Shown: piece by piece, positions 54,014 to 63,731 of the stretch
How the letters are laid out: the number at the start of each line of letters is the position of its first letter
Numbering within the stretch: position 1 is the first letter of the stretch
Source of the DNA: JAXDBM01 sp963709485
Lineage (GTDB): Bacteria > Desulfobacterota > Syntrophia > Syntrophales > Fen-1087
DNA: 64,000 nucleotides
NCBI GenBank assembly: GCA_963709485.1
Contig: CAVPWE010000001.1
Coordinates: 310,001 to 374,000 of the forward strand
Reading direction: 5' to 3'
Translations under genes and position numbers: made by a program
Notes under the pieces: model-generated
The model's input: the letters and a program-made list of their open reading frames with translations, nothing else
What the model was told of the DNA's origin: nothing
Databases searched by the model: none

Positions 54014-54333
54014 AGGTTTCCTTTGTTTATATTAACCTCATATTATTTGGGTTGAAAATACTAAAAATGCGGCACAATTCTTTTTGCACGTTCATAACCG
54101 GTCCCTGTCGGTGCAGTAAGTGATGGAAATCATATGGATGTGTTTTAAACATATGGAATTATTGATTATTTATTATTGCTCGCAACTGGCGCATTGTGGT
54201 ATAAAATCGTCGCAATTAGGCACTTACAGCGGTTGTCAACAAACGTATCAACATCCTTTTCAACACGTCTGTGGATTTCGTTCTTAAGCCCCCGTATAAA
54301 GAGAAAATTTCCTTTTCAAGGGAAAAAATCCGA
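54014..54333. other. AT-rich intergenic region upstream of lolA
   Basis: About 320 bases with clearly lower G+C than the surroundings. It contains a repeated CATATGG (around 54133 and 54152), several T/A-rich runs and TTGACA on the minus strand near 54235 without a matching -10 at 17 bases. It should hold the lolA promoter, but I cannot define it. No gene is seen. Confidence 0.45.
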
Positions 54334-55407
54334 TTAACCGATCCTCACCCGCCAGCCAAAGGGATCATCCTTTTCCCCATATTGGATCTGCAGGATTTCA
54401 TTGTACAATCTCTCTGTCATGTCGCCGATTTTGCCCTCGTTGACGACATGCAGTTTTCCGCGGTAGTACATCTGTCCGACCGGGGAAACGATGGCCGCCG
54501 TTCCCGAGGCAAAAACCTCTCTCAGCGTACCCCGGGCGGATGCCTCCAGGATCTCGTCCATGGAAAGGGGCCTCTCGGAAACGTTGATTCCCCAGCTTTT
54601 CGCGATCTGAATGACCGAGTTCCGGGTCACGCCGGGGAGGATGGAGCCGGACAGGGGCGGGGTGATCAGTTCGTCGCCGATGAGGAAAAAGATGTTGCTG
54701 GTTCCGACCTCTTCCACATGCTTCCGTTCGATGGCGTCCAGCCACAGCACCTGCGTGTAGCCCTGCTCCATGGCCAGCCTGCTGGCGTAGAGGCTGGCGG
54801 CATAGTTCGCGGCGGCCTTGCAGTAGCCGATGCTGCCCCGGACGGAGCGCACGTAGTCTTCGGTGACATATATTTTCGTGGGGCTGAACCCTTCCGAATA
54901 GTAGGCGCCGACCGGCCCGATGACAATGAAGAACAGGTATTCATTGGCGGGATGTACCCCGAGCGCCGGCTCCGTGGCGATCATGGTGGGGCGGATGTAG
55001 AGGGATGTTCCCTTTCCCCTGGGGATCCAGTTCCGGTCCAGGAGCACCAGCTTCCGGATGGCATCCAGAAACAGCTCCGGCTCCACCGCAGGCATGCACA
55101 TCCTTTCTGCGGAGCTGTTCATCCGCTCGATGTTTGCCGTCGGCCGGAAGAGGTAAATCTCGCCGTTTTTCCCCCGGTAGGCCTTCAATCCCTCGAAGAT
55201 TTCCTGGCCGTAGTGGAGGCACATGGCGGTGGGGTCGAGCTGGATGGGGCGGTAAGGCTCGATCCGGGCATCGTACCAGCCGCGGTCCGCATGATATTTC
55301 ATGTTGAAGAAATGGTCGGTGACGATTTTCCCGAATCCCAGTTTGGATTCATCGGCGGGAATGGATTTTCTTTTTTCCGGTGCAGCCTCACGAATCTCGA
55401 TTTGCAT
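54334..55407 (-). CDS. ilvE: Branched-chain amino acid aminotransferase
   Basis: A 357-aa fold-type IV PLP enzyme of the longer BCAT type. The PLP-binding Lys is in GSIGYCKAAANYAAS. Other motifs are FEGLKAYRG, SLYIRPTMIATEP, EEVGTSNIFF and GSILPGVTRNS. It transfers amino groups between Leu/Ile/Val and 2-oxoglutarate. It appears monocistronic, with 45 bases to the comM stop upstream. Confidence 0.92.
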   Translation of the reverse strand: MQIEIREAAPEKRKSIPADESKLGFGKIVTDHFFNMKYHADRGWYDARIEPYRPIQLDPTAMCLHYGQEIFEGLKAYRGKNGEIYLFRPTANIERMNSSAERMCMPAVEPELFLDAIRKLVLLDRNWIPRGKGTSLYIRPTMIATEPALGVHPANEYLFFIVIGPVGAYYSEGFSPTKIYVTEDYVRSVRGSIGYCKAAANYAASLYASRLAMEQGYTQVLWLDAIERKHVEEVGTSNIFFLIGDELITPPLSGSILPGVTRNSVIQIAKSWGINVSERPLSMDEILEASARGTLREVFASGTAAIVSPVGQMYYRGKLHVVNEGKIGDMTERLYNEILQIQYGEKDDPFGWRVRIG

Positions 55408-55452
55408 GGCCTGGCCTCCTTCGTTGATCGGAAACGGACTGTCCTTTTACCA

Positions 55453-56982
55453 TCAAATCATTTTTCGATCAAGATTTCTGTACTGGACCGCCTCAGCCAC
55501 GTGGCCCGGACGGATGCGATCCTCATCATCCAGGTCGGCAATGGTCCGCGAGACCTTCAGGATTCTCGTGTAGGCCCGTGCGCTCAGGCCCAGTTTGTCG
55601 ATCGCCATTTCCAGCAGCCGCTGGGACTCGTCGTCGATGGGGCAGTGCTGCCGGATCTCCCTGTCCGACATGCGGGCGTTGAACCGGGTTTTCCCGTCGC
55701 CGAACCGTTCCTGCTGACGTCTTCGCGCCCCGTTGATCCGCTGCCGAACGACGGAAGAGGATTCCCCGGAATATTTCCCTCTCAGGTCCCGGTACCTCAC
55801 GGAGGGGACGTCAACGTGAATGTCGATGCGGTCGAGCAGGGGGCCGGAGATTCTGGACTGGTACTGGCGGACCTGCTGGGGCGTGCAGCGGCAGGGCTTG
55901 TGCGAATCGCCGTAGTGGCCGCACGGGCAGGGATTCATGGCCGCCACCAGCATGAAACGGGAGGGGTAACTGGCCGTGATGGAAGATCGGGTGATGGTCA
56001 CCTGGCCTTCTTCCAGCGGTTGCCTCAAGGCCTCCAGAGCGTTTTTCCTGAACTCGGGGAGTTCGTCGAGAAACAGGACGCCATGGTGGGCAAGGCTGAT
56101 CTCGCCCGGTTTCGGGGTGTGGCCCCCGCCGACCAGACCGGCGTCGGATATGGTATGATGGGGTGCGCGGAAGGGCCTCTTGCCGATCAGGCCCCCTTTC
56201 TTGTCCAGCAGGCCGGCGACGGAGAAAATCTTCGTTGTCTCGATGGCCTCTTCAAAAGAGATGGCCGGCATGATCGTCGCCATCCGCTGGGCGAGCATGG
56301 TTTTTCCGGAACCCGGCGGACCGATCATCAGCAGGTTATGACCCCCCGCCGCCGCGACTTCCATGGCCCGTTTCGCCTGATCCTGACCGTGAATCTCATT
56401 AAAATCGAACGGGTAATCCGTGTTTCCGCCGAACAGTTCCTCCGGGTCCGCCTGCGCCGGGTCGATTCGCTTCCGGCCGTGGAGAAATTCGATGACATCG
56501 GGCAGCGTTTCCACCGGGATCACATCGATCATTCGGACCATGGCCGCTTCCTGAACGTTTTCCACGGGGACGATAATGCCTTGAATGCCCATGTCCCTGG
56601 CTTGAAAAGCCGCGGACAGGGCCCCGCAGACTCCCTTGATCCGGCCGTCCAGGGAGAGCTCCCCGATCATGAGATAGGGCCGGGCGGCGTTCGAATCCAC
56701 CAGGCCTTCCGCGGCAAGAATGCCGACGGCGATGGGCAGGTCGAACCCCGTGCCCTCTTTGCGGATGTCGGCCGGCGCCAGATTCACCGTGACGTGCGTT
56801 CTGGGGAAGGCGTAACCGGAATTCTTGATCGCCGCCTTGATCCGGTCCCTGCTCTCGCGGACAACCATGTCGGGCAGTCCGACCGTTGAAAACTGGGGAA
56901 GCCCCGGAGAGATGTCGATTTCAACATCGACCGGATGGGCGTCAATACCGATGATGGTGCTGCTGATGATTTTGACGATCAT
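55453..56982 (-). CDS. comM: ComM/YifB family Mg-chelatase-like AAA ATPase
   Basis: A 509-aa protein. The N-terminal domain begins MIVKIISSTIIGIDAHPVDV and has LAPADIRKEGTGFDLPIA. The AAA core has Walker A GPPGSGKTML, Walker B LFLDELPEF and the Mg-chelatase C-terminal region with HTH-like RILKVSRTIADL. Length is typical. ComM acts as a branch-migration helicase in natural transformation. Confidence 0.93.
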   Translation of the reverse strand: MIVKIISSTIIGIDAHPVDVEIDISPGLPQFSTVGLPDMVVRESRDRIKAAIKNSGYAFPRTHVTVNLAPADIRKEGTGFDLPIAVGILAAEGLVDSNAARPYLMIGELSLDGRIKGVCGALSAAFQARDMGIQGIIVPVENVQEAAMVRMIDVIPVETLPDVIEFLHGRKRIDPAQADPEELFGGNTDYPFDFNEIHGQDQAKRAMEVAAAGGHNLLMIGPPGSGKTMLAQRMATIMPAISFEEAIETTKIFSVAGLLDKKGGLIGKRPFRAPHHTISDAGLVGGGHTPKPGEISLAHHGVLFLDELPEFRKNALEALRQPLEEGQVTITRSSITASYPSRFMLVAAMNPCPCGHYGDSHKPCRCTPQQVRQYQSRISGPLLDRIDIHVDVPSVRYRDLRGKYSGESSSVVRQRINGARRRQQERFGDGKTRFNARMSDREIRQHCPIDDESQRLLEMAIDKLGLSARAYTRILKVSRTIADLDDEDRIRPGHVAEAVQYRNLDRKMI

Positions 56983-57134
56983 GGGTGAAATCCATTGTCA
57001 TGACTGAAGATACCTGAAAAACGGCTCCGCCGCCTTCAGATTGTATTACACTTTTTGCTTACCGCCTTCGATTATAGAATAAAGTGACGAATCGCAAGAC
57101 ATTTCTGAAAGACTGCGCCGATTGCGCAACAGGC

Positions 57135-57163
57135 TTGACGGGTAAAATTCACTATGCTAATGA
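57135..57163 (+). promoter_or_regulatory. Sigma-70 promoter upstream of moaC
   Basis: TTGACG (57135-57140), a 17-base spacer and TAATGA (57158-57163) lie about 60 bases before ATG 57222, on the plus side of the divergent comM/moaC gap. No molybdenum-cofactor riboswitch structure was recognised. Confidence 0.5.
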
Positions 57164-57221
57164 ATCGGCCATATTTCGCATAGGTCTGCTTCCCTTACGA
57201 TGGCGGAAAGAACGCCCCTTT

Positions 57222-57701
57222 ATGACAACCCTGTCCCACCTCGATAAAAAAGGCAAAGCCCGGATGGTCGATGTGACCGGAAAGGACAGCACGGTCCGCA
57301 CGGCGGTGGCCCGGGGAAAGGTCCGGATGCGCCCGGATACCGTCGGACTGATTGTATCGGACGGAATCGCCAAGGGCGATGTGCTCGGCGTCGCCAAGGT
57401 GGCCGGCATCATGGCGGCCAAGCAGACCGGCGCGCTGATCCCCATGTGCCATCCCCTGGAACTGACGGGGATCGATCTGCATTTCATTCCGGATGCGGAC
57501 CGCGGAGAGATCACCGTGGAAGCAACGGTCAGCACGGTAGGCCGAACGGGAGTGGAGATGGAGGCCATGATGGCGGTCAGCGTGGCGGCCCTCACCATTT
57601 ATGATATGTGCAAATCGGCGGACAGATGGATGGTCCTGTCGGACATCAAGCTCATGACGAAAAAGGGCGGCAAAAGCGGAACCCTGACAAGAAAGTCCTG
57701 A
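57222..57701 (+). CDS. moaC: Cyclic pyranopterin monophosphate synthase MoaC
   Basis: A 159-aa protein of normal length. It has KARMVDVTGKDSTVRTAVA near the start, MCHPLELTGIDLHF with active-site residues in the middle, and VGRTGVEMEAMMAVSVAALTIYDMCK before the C-terminal Lys-rich region. With MoaA it makes cPMP in molybdenum cofactor synthesis. ATG 57222 is supported by family length, although 46 more codons are open upstream. The SD is weak. Confidence 0.95.
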   Translation: MTTLSHLDKKGKARMVDVTGKDSTVRTAVARGKVRMRPDTVGLIVSDGIAKGDVLGVAKVAGIMAAKQTGALIPMCHPLELTGIDLHFIPDADRGEITVEATVSTVGRTGVEMEAMMAVSVAALTIYDMCKSADRWMVLSDIKLMTKKGGKSGTLTRKS

Positions 57702-57734
57702 TTATGCCGGTCAAACGGCTGCGAGGCCCAGCGG

Positions 57735-58253
57735 ATGTCCAGTGAAATTTTCAAGATCCGGCGCGCTTTGTTGATTCCCTTCGCGATCAATGTGGTTCTG
57801 CTGTTTGTCCTGCTGTGCCTTTCTGTGTTTTTAAAGGGGTCCATGATCGAACGGATCGTGCTGGCGGCGGCCTTTGTTCCGACCCTGGTCCTTTTTCTCG
57901 AGGCGGCCGGACGCAAGGCCCTGGTTGGTGACCAGGGCCTTGTCATCCGGAAATTTCTAAGGAGGCGGGACCTGGGGTGGCAAGACATCACCCACGTGGG
58001 CTGCCTGATCATTCGCAGGAAGGTCTATCTCCTGTTGACGACGACCAAGGGATTTCATATTCTTTCCAATGCATACGGTCGCTTCCCCGCCCTCGTCAAA
58101 AGCATTGTCGATCATGTCGGCGAGGATAAAGCCGAGGAAGAGGCAAGGCGCCAGATCGAAAATCCGCTGAAGAACACCGCCGACACGATATCCATGTGGT
58201 TTGCCGCCGTCGTGATTACGGTCATCATTATCATGAAAATATTGTCGGCCTGA
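57735..58253 (+). CDS. Membrane protein with PH-like domain, unknown function
   Basis: A 172-aa protein. Two hydrophobic helices near the N-terminus (about 12-33 and 39-58) and one at the C-terminus (about 153-170) enclose a soluble beta-rich section. That section reads ALVGDQGLVIRKFLRRRDLGWQDI, like bacterial PH domains. It lies 33 bases after moaC and 36 bases before the Fis-type gene, so it may be cotranscribed. No function can be assigned. Confidence 0.55.
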   Translation: MSSEIFKIRRALLIPFAINVVLLFVLLCLSVFLKGSMIERIVLAAAFVPTLVLFLEAAGRKALVGDQGLVIRKFLRRRDLGWQDITHVGCLIIRRKVYLLLTTTKGFHILSNAYGRFPALVKSIVDHVGEDKAEEEARRQIENPLKNTADTISMWFAAVVITVIIIMKILSA

Positions 58254-58289
58254 AAGAAACGAAAACAGAGACAAGGAACAGGCACCGCC

Positions 58290-58598
58290 ATGACGAAGAA
58301 AGAGCATCCCCGGGCCCGTGCAGCCGGGCAGAGCGAGAAGGCCCCGTCCTCTCTTCTGGAAGACATCATTGAAAAAAAGCTTGAGGACATTTCCACGGTG
58401 CTCTGTTCTCCGAGCGGGAAAAAAAACAGGGTCTACGAGGATGTTGTCCTGATGGTCGAAAGGAGCCTTTTCAAAATCGCGCTGAGGCGGTGCGACCATG
58501 TAAAATCAGCCGCCGCAACTTATCTCGGCATGAACAGGAACACCTTCCAGAGAAAAATGGCAAAACTGGGACTGGATGCGCTGAAAAAGACGACATGA
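58290..58598 (+). CDS. Fis-type (HTH_8) DNA-binding protein
   Basis: A 102-aa protein. The first 35 residues are polar and disordered-looking. Residues 48-95 form a Fis-like domain: VYEDVVLMVERSLFKIALRR, then the HTH KSAAATYLGMNRNTFQRKM. It probably binds DNA as a dimer. Its stop overlaps the start of the GlmS-like gene as ATGA (58595-58598), which implies coupling and suggests that it regulates amino-sugar or cell-wall precursor genes. Confidence 0.8.
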   Translation: MTKKEHPRARAAGQSEKAPSSLLEDIIEKKLEDISTVLCSPSGKKNRVYEDVVLMVERSLFKIALRRCDHVKSAAATYLGMNRNTFQRKMAKLGLDALKKTT

Positions 58599-61500
58599 TC
58601 AGGAATTTCTGCTATCAAGCCATTCAACAACTGAAACAATGGAAAATTCACGCGGGCGTCGATCCGCGTCGCGTTGCGGCGCCTTCTTTGATCATCTTTC
58701 CCCTGTCTGAAAACATCCTCTGCTGTGGTCTGGCCGGCATTCTGACGGTCAAGAAAGCAGACAGACCGGAGGATTTCCACAAATACGAATCTGCCGCCGT
58801 TCTGTTTGAAAGAATCAGGAAGCGGAATATCCGCGAAATTCTGGCCGGGTCCATTGCTTCCGACCGGTACCTGGACGGGACGGATGCCCTTGCGGGCATG
58901 GAACAGGCGATTCAGGACCTGAAGCGGGACGATGTTTTCGAGCGGCTTTTTTTCGATTCGGACCGAACGGCGCGGATGAAGGCCCTTGCAAGAGAAATAA
59001 ACGCCTGCCTTGCCGAGGAGGAAAGCGTTCTCGAAGCAAATGCCGACCGCTTTACCACCGGCGATCTGGAAATCATCAACAGCCGTCTGGTCCAGGTGAA
59101 GGATATCGGCTGGGCCCTGGAAAAGGACCTTCTCGACAATATTCAAAGGATCTGCGGGCTGGCCGGCGCCAAGCATCCCCGGGAGATTCCATCCGCCGCG
59201 TTCGGAAAATACCGGAAGATCAACTTTCTTCTCAATTGTCTGGACCGCCTGGAAGTGAGGGGTCGGGATTCGGCCGGCATTCAGCTTTCTTTCACCCTGG
59301 GCAGCCCGGATGACCTTGCCGATGTCCTCGGCCGCCTTCAGGAAAAGGGCATCCGTGAAGACTTCACGCAAAGGGCGGTCGCCGGAGACCTGGCCAACGG
59401 TTCCATCCGGGTGACGGAAGGCCTGCCCCGTCTGTCCTTTACCTATAAGACCGCATCGATTATCGGTGAGCTGGGACGGAATATCCGGGAACTCAGAAAA
59501 ACGGTCGCGGACGATGCGGTCTTTCGCGAATTTGCCTCCGGGAGCGCAATTCTGGAGACGGCGCTGGCCCACACGAGGTGGGCCTCGGTGGGTTCCATTA
59601 CCGAAGACAACTGCCATCCCGTCAACAATTACACGCTTGACGGACACATCAAGAACTTTCCGGCCTACGGCGAGGGGGCCTGGACCATCAGCGCGGTGCT
59701 CAACGGCGACGTGGATAATTATCCCGATCTCCGGCGCCGGATCGAGAACGGCGCGGAACGCATTGCGCCGGAGCTGACGACGGACACCAAGATCATCCCG
59801 CTGCAGATCGAGAGATACCTCATGGAGGGATGCGATCTGACGGAGGCCTTCCGCCGGGCCGCCGGCGATTTCGAAGGGTCGCATGCCATTGCCATGGTCA
59901 GCAACCTGGAACCGTCCCGGATCTTCCTGGCCCTGAAGGGGAGCGGGCAGACGATTTACGTCGGCATCGCTCCGGACCGGTATCTCTTTTCCTCGGAACT
60001 GTACGGTCTGGTGGAAGAGACGCCCCTGTTCATTCAAATGGACGGCGAGAAGCTTTCCATTCCGGAAGATCCCGGTTCCGCCGGCCAGATCATTGTCCTG
60101 GACCAGGATACGGCGGGGGGCGTTTCCGGAATCAAATCCTTTTACTATAACGGGGCGGCCCTGGACTGGCAGCCGTCGGACATTCGCAAGGCCGAGATGA
60201 CGACCCGGGACATCGACCGCGGTGCCTATCCCCATTTTTTCCTCAAGGAAATCAATGAATCGGTCCAGTCCGTCCACAAGACCCTGCTGGGTAAATACCG
60301 GATTCGGGCAGGGGAGGACGGCCGCCGGCAGGTTTTTTTCAATCTCGACGCCGACATCGTGCCGGACAAGATCCGAACCGCCCTGGGAAACGACGGCATT
60401 CGACGCATCGTCGTCATCGGGCAGGGAACGGCGGCCGTTGCCGGCGCCGCTGTGGCGGATGCACTGGAACGATATCTTCAGGGGGCGCGCATCAAGATCG
60501 AGGCGAAGATTGCGTCCGAACTGAGCGGTTTTTACCTGACCGACCTTCTGCAGGACACCCTGGTCATTCCGATCACCCAGTCCGGGACCACGACGGACAC
60601 CAACCGCGCCGTCGCGATGGCCGTGGAGAGGGGGTCGCCGGTCATCGCCATCGTCAACAGGCGCCAGTCAGACATCACCGGCAAATCCGACGGGGTCTTC
60701 TACACCAGCGACGGCCGGGACATCGAGATGTCCGTGGCGTCCACCAAAGCGTTCTATTCCCAGATCGTGGCCGGGAACATTCTGGGCCTGTATTTTGCCC
60801 AGTTGCTGAAGACGATGTCCGACGACCGCATTGCCGACGCATTGCGCAGCCTGGAACAGGCGCCGGCGATGATGAAGCGGGTCCTGGACCGCCGGGAAGC
60901 GTTGAGGCAGTCGGCCCTGAATCTTGCAAGCCGGAAAAAATACTGGGCCGTCGTCGGCAGCGGGCCCAACAAGGCCGCGGCCGACGAGATCCGGATCAAG
61001 CTCAGCGAACTCTGCTACAAGACGATCTCCTCGGATGTGGTGGAGAACAAAAAGCACATCGATCTTTCCGCGGAGCCCCTGATCATAGTCTGTGCCGCGG
61101 GCAGCCCGGAGGCGGTTACGGGGGATATCGTCAAGGATGTGGCCATCTTCAAGGCCCACAAGGCGGGCGTCATCGTTTTTGCCGACGAGAACGAGGAACG
61201 GTTCGATCCCATCGCCGACGCGGTAATCCCCATCCCCCGGGCGGAAATGCCGATCCCCGTCATTCTCAATACCCTGGCGGGCCATCTCTGGGGCTATTAC
61301 GCGGCCTGCCTGATCGACGAGGAGGCCCTGTTCTTCCGGGAATTCCGGAGCCGCCTGAATGACCCCGTAACCGATGCGGGGAAGCGCCCGCTTCCATTCT
61401 ATGAAAAGATCGCCGACCGGCAATTCCGTCACATGATCACGGACTTCACGTCGGCCCTGCACCGGCGGCTGAACGGCCACGGTTTTTCGATGACCGGCGT

Positions 61501-62293
61501 GAACACCATCGCCGACATGGTGCTGCTGCTCAAATACGTGGTCGGCAAGATCCCCCTGGAGGATTTCTGGCAGGATTTCCCGGATCAGGCCGTTTCCCCC
61601 GTTGACCGGCTGGACATCTGCCTCGGCCATGCCATCGATGAACTTTCCAGGCCGATCGACGCGATCCGGCACCAGGCGAAGACGGTAACGGTGGGGACGA
61701 GCCGCAAAGAGCAGCCCCCGGAAGGGATTGTTTTCCAGCTGCTCAAGGAATTGAACTTCTCGCTCCGGCTGCTGACCGGCAGGAACATCATCGCCGTTCG
61801 CACGATCCAGAAGGCCGTTTCGGCCGTTCGAGGCTATACCCTGTACGCCGTCAACAACCTGGACGCGGACGGGGTTCCCCAGGATGCCTCCACCATCGCC
61901 ATCGTGAATCGGGGAGGCATTGCCGTCGGAATGAAATCGCGGGTGGAGCGTTCCAGCCTGCTCATGGGCGCGAAGAGAACCATCGTCAGCATGGGCCATG
62001 TCTATGCCGGCCGCGGCAAGACGGACGGGGCGCCGATCATCATCGTCCCGCTGCTGGGCGAAGGCCCGGGAGTCCGAAACCTGCTCCTCGTTCACATCCT
62101 CTACAACGAAACGCTGAGCCTGCCGGATAAGATTGCCGTTCTGGGATACCGGTTCAACGACATCCGCAACCTGATCAACGAATACAACCTCCCGTGGAGC
62201 GACCGGTATCTCGAGTCCATTTCACTCGAGTCTCTCTTCAGCGAACCGGTCGAAATCATTGCCGGCCAGATCCGGATGAGGCTGAGCGAATAG
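58595..62293 (+). CDS. Large GlmS-like amidotransferase/SIS protein (1,232 aa)
   Basis: About twice GlmS length. After a 43-residue leader the glutaminase motif begins Cys44-GLAGIL; GRDSAGIQ, HTRWASVGS, LNGDVDNY and TTDTKII match GlmS glutaminase landmarks. Two SIS modules follow, with VVIGQGTAAVAG, PITQSGTTTDT and SVASTKAF. The C-terminal third (about 900-1232) is an extra region without recognised family. An N-terminal Cys nucleophile needs leader removal, as in PurF or GltB. Likely reaction: fructose-6-P plus glutamine to glucosamine-6-P. It is followed by GlmU-like and GlmM genes, supporting this. Confidence 0.72.
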   Translation: MIRNFCYQAIQQLKQWKIHAGVDPRRVAAPSLIIFPLSENILCCGLAGILTVKKADRPEDFHKYESAAVLFERIRKRNIREILAGSIASDRYLDGTDALAGMEQAIQDLKRDDVFERLFFDSDRTARMKALAREINACLAEEESVLEANADRFTTGDLEIINSRLVQVKDIGWALEKDLLDNIQRICGLAGAKHPREIPSAAFGKYRKINFLLNCLDRLEVRGRDSAGIQLSFTLGSPDDLADVLGRLQEKGIREDFTQRAVAGDLANGSIRVTEGLPRLSFTYKTASIIGELGRNIRELRKTVADDAVFREFASGSAILETALAHTRWASVGSITEDNCHPVNNYTLDGHIKNFPAYGEGAWTISAVLNGDVDNYPDLRRRIENGAERIAPELTTDTKIIPLQIERYLMEGCDLTEAFRRAAGDFEGSHAIAMVSNLEPSRIFLALKGSGQTIYVGIAPDRYLFSSELYGLVEETPLFIQMDGEKLSIPEDPGSAGQIIVLDQDTAGGVSGIKSFYYNGAALDWQPSDIRKAEMTTRDIDRGAYPHFFLKEINESVQSVHKTLLGKYRIRAGEDGRRQVFFNLDADIVPDKIRTALGNDGIRRIVVIGQGTAAVAGAAVADALERYLQGARIKIEAKIASELSGFYLTDLLQDTLVIPITQSGTTTDTNRAVAMAVERGSPVIAIVNRRQSDITGKSDGVFYTSDGRDIEMSVASTKAFYSQIVAGNILGLYFAQLLKTMSDDRIADALRSLEQAPAMMKRVLDRREALRQSALNLASRKKYWAVVGSGPNKAAADEIRIKLSELCYKTISSDVVENKKHIDLSAEPLIIVCAAGSPEAVTGDIVKDVAIFKAHKAGVIVFADENEERFDPIADAVIPIPRAEMPIPVILNTLAGHLWGYYAACLIDEEALFFREFRSRLNDPVTDAGKRPLPFYEKIADRQFRHMITDFTSALHRRLNGHGFSMTGVNTIADMVLLLKYVVGKIPLEDFWQDFPDQAVSPVDRLDICLGHAIDELSRPIDAIRHQAKTVTVGTSRKEQPPEGIVFQLLKELNFSLRLLTGRNIIAVRTIQKAVSAVRGYTLYAVNNLDADGVPQDASTIAIVNRGGIAVGMKSRVERSSLLMGAKRTIVSMGHVYAGRGKTDGAPIIIVPLLGEGPGVRNLLLVHILYNETLSLPDKIAVLGYRFNDIRNLINEYNLPWSDRYLESISLESLFSEPVEIIAGQIRMRLSE

Positions 62294-62379
62294 CAAAAGT
62301 TTCGTATTTCCGGTCTTTTTGATCATTTCCGGTGATTTCTTCAGGATCGTTGCATTGGACCCGATCTCATAAAATCATA

Positions 62380-62408
62380 TTGACCTGCATGGCGATAACT
62401 GGTAAACA
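62380..62408 (+). promoter_or_regulatory. Candidate promoter and hairpin before the beta-helix gene
   Basis: TTGACC (62380-62385), 17 bases, TAAACA (62403-62408) lie in the 157-base gap after the GlmS-like gene. A CGTCGG/CCGACG hairpin follows at about 62411-62430. The downstream ATG has a GGAGG SD. Confidence 0.38.
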
Positions 62409-62450
62409 GCGTCGGTTTTACATCCGACGGCAGCGCACCCAGGAGGTTCA

Positions 62451-63707
62451 ATGGAACTGAAACCGAGAGCCGAGGCGAAAATCGCTCAATTGATCCGGAG
62501 AGGGGTGGATATCCCCAATCCGCTGACCCTCGATATCGGTGATGACGTCGGTATCGACCGGATCTCCGCGAAGGGCGTCACCCTTTATCCGGGCTGCAGA
62601 ATTTACGGGAAAAAGACTGTGATATCGGCGGACTGCAAGCTCGGATCCGAGGGTCCGGCGACCATTGAGGACTGTCAGCTTGGAGCCGGTGTTGAATTGA
62701 AGGGTGGTTTCTTCAGCCGGTCCGTCTTCCTGGAGAAGGCGAACATGAGCATGGGCGCGCACGTCCGCGAGGGCTCCATCCTGGAAGAAGAGGCCGGCGG
62801 CGCCCACTGTGTCGGATTGAAGCAGACCATCCTGTTCCCCTTCGTGACGCTCGGGAGCCTGATCAACTTCTGCGACTGCCTGATGGCCGGCGGCACAAGC
62901 CGCAAGGACCACAGCGAGGTAGGGAGCTCCTACATCCATTTCAACTTTACCCCCGACGCGGACAAGACGACGCCTTCATTGATCGGCGACGTGCCGCGGG
63001 GCGTCATGCTGAACCAGCCCCCGATCTTTCTGGGCGGCCAGGGGGGCATGATCGGGCCGCTGCGCCTGGGATACGGCAATGTCGTGGCGGCCGGCTGCGT
63101 TCTGAGGGAGGATCATCCGGAGGGCAACAAACTGATCCGCGCGGGGGCCTGCAGCGGAGGCGCGAAAGAATTCGTGCCGGCGGCATACCCCAGTTTCCGG
63201 CGCATCGTGGAAAACAACATCCTGTACCTGGCCAATCTGTCGGCACTGGAAGCGTGGTACCGGGAGGTGCGGAAGCCCTTTCTGGAAGTGCAGGAATACG
63301 GGGCGTTCCTCTTTGGCGGTGTCATGGACCAGCTTGCCCTTGCGAGAAAGGAGCGCATCAAGAGGCTCGAGGCGATGGCGGCAAAGGCCGCCGGCTCGCA
63401 AGCTTCGGAACATTCGCCGGAATCGGCCCGGCCGAAGCGGGAATTTCATGAGCAGATTGGACCCGTGGCGGGCGCATTGCAGGAGCGGGTGCAAAGCGAC
63501 GGAACGGAGAGATTCCGGGATGAATTCCTCAAGGCCTTCCGGAAGGCGGCGGGAAATGACCGTGCGAACTATATCAAGGCGATTCAGGGCCTCCCGGCGG
63601 AGATCTCCGCAAAGGGCGTCCGGTGGCTTGACGGTCTCGTGAATGATCTCTGCGCAAGGGCCGCAACGCTCCTGCCATCCCTGAATTTGTTCAAAAACCT
63701 GCAATGA
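62451..63707 (+). CDS. GlmU-like left-handed beta-helix protein
   Basis: A 418-aa protein. Residues 30-250 are hexapeptide-repeat-like (IGDDVGIDR, LYPGCRIYG, VELKGGFF, MGAHVREGSI, LGYGNVVAAG), as in the acetyltransferase half of GlmU and in UDP-GlcNAc pyrophosphorylase-like proteins. The nucleotidyltransferase half of GlmU is absent from the N-terminus. A helical C-terminal region (about 275-418) is unassigned. It probably acts on glucosamine-1-P or UDP-GlcNAc, between the GlmS-like and GlmM genes. GGAGG lies before ATG 62451. Confidence 0.7.
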   Translation: MELKPRAEAKIAQLIRRGVDIPNPLTLDIGDDVGIDRISAKGVTLYPGCRIYGKKTVISADCKLGSEGPATIEDCQLGAGVELKGGFFSRSVFLEKANMSMGAHVREGSILEEEAGGAHCVGLKQTILFPFVTLGSLINFCDCLMAGGTSRKDHSEVGSSYIHFNFTPDADKTTPSLIGDVPRGVMLNQPPIFLGGQGGMIGPLRLGYGNVVAAGCVLREDHPEGNKLIRAGACSGGAKEFVPAAYPSFRRIVENNILYLANLSALEAWYREVRKPFLEVQEYGAFLFGGVMDQLALARKERIKRLEAMAAKAAGSQASEHSPESARPKREFHEQIGPVAGALQERVQSDGTERFRDEFLKAFRKAAGNDRANYIKAIQGLPAEISAKGVRWLDGLVNDLCARAATLLPSLNLFKNLQ

Positions 63708-63731
63708 ATCACATCATGAAGGAGAAAAGGA

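Noticed and set aside
54271..56889. Plus-strand open frame of 872 codons
   Set aside because: Antisense to the BCAT and ComM genes, both with full family motifs.
57000..57221. Molybdenum-cofactor riboswitch before moaC
   Set aside because: No long conserved stem pattern was recognisable; only a promoter-like pair is seen.
58520..60277. Minus-strand open frame of 585 codons
   Set aside because: Antisense to the GlmS-like gene; no motif or RBS.
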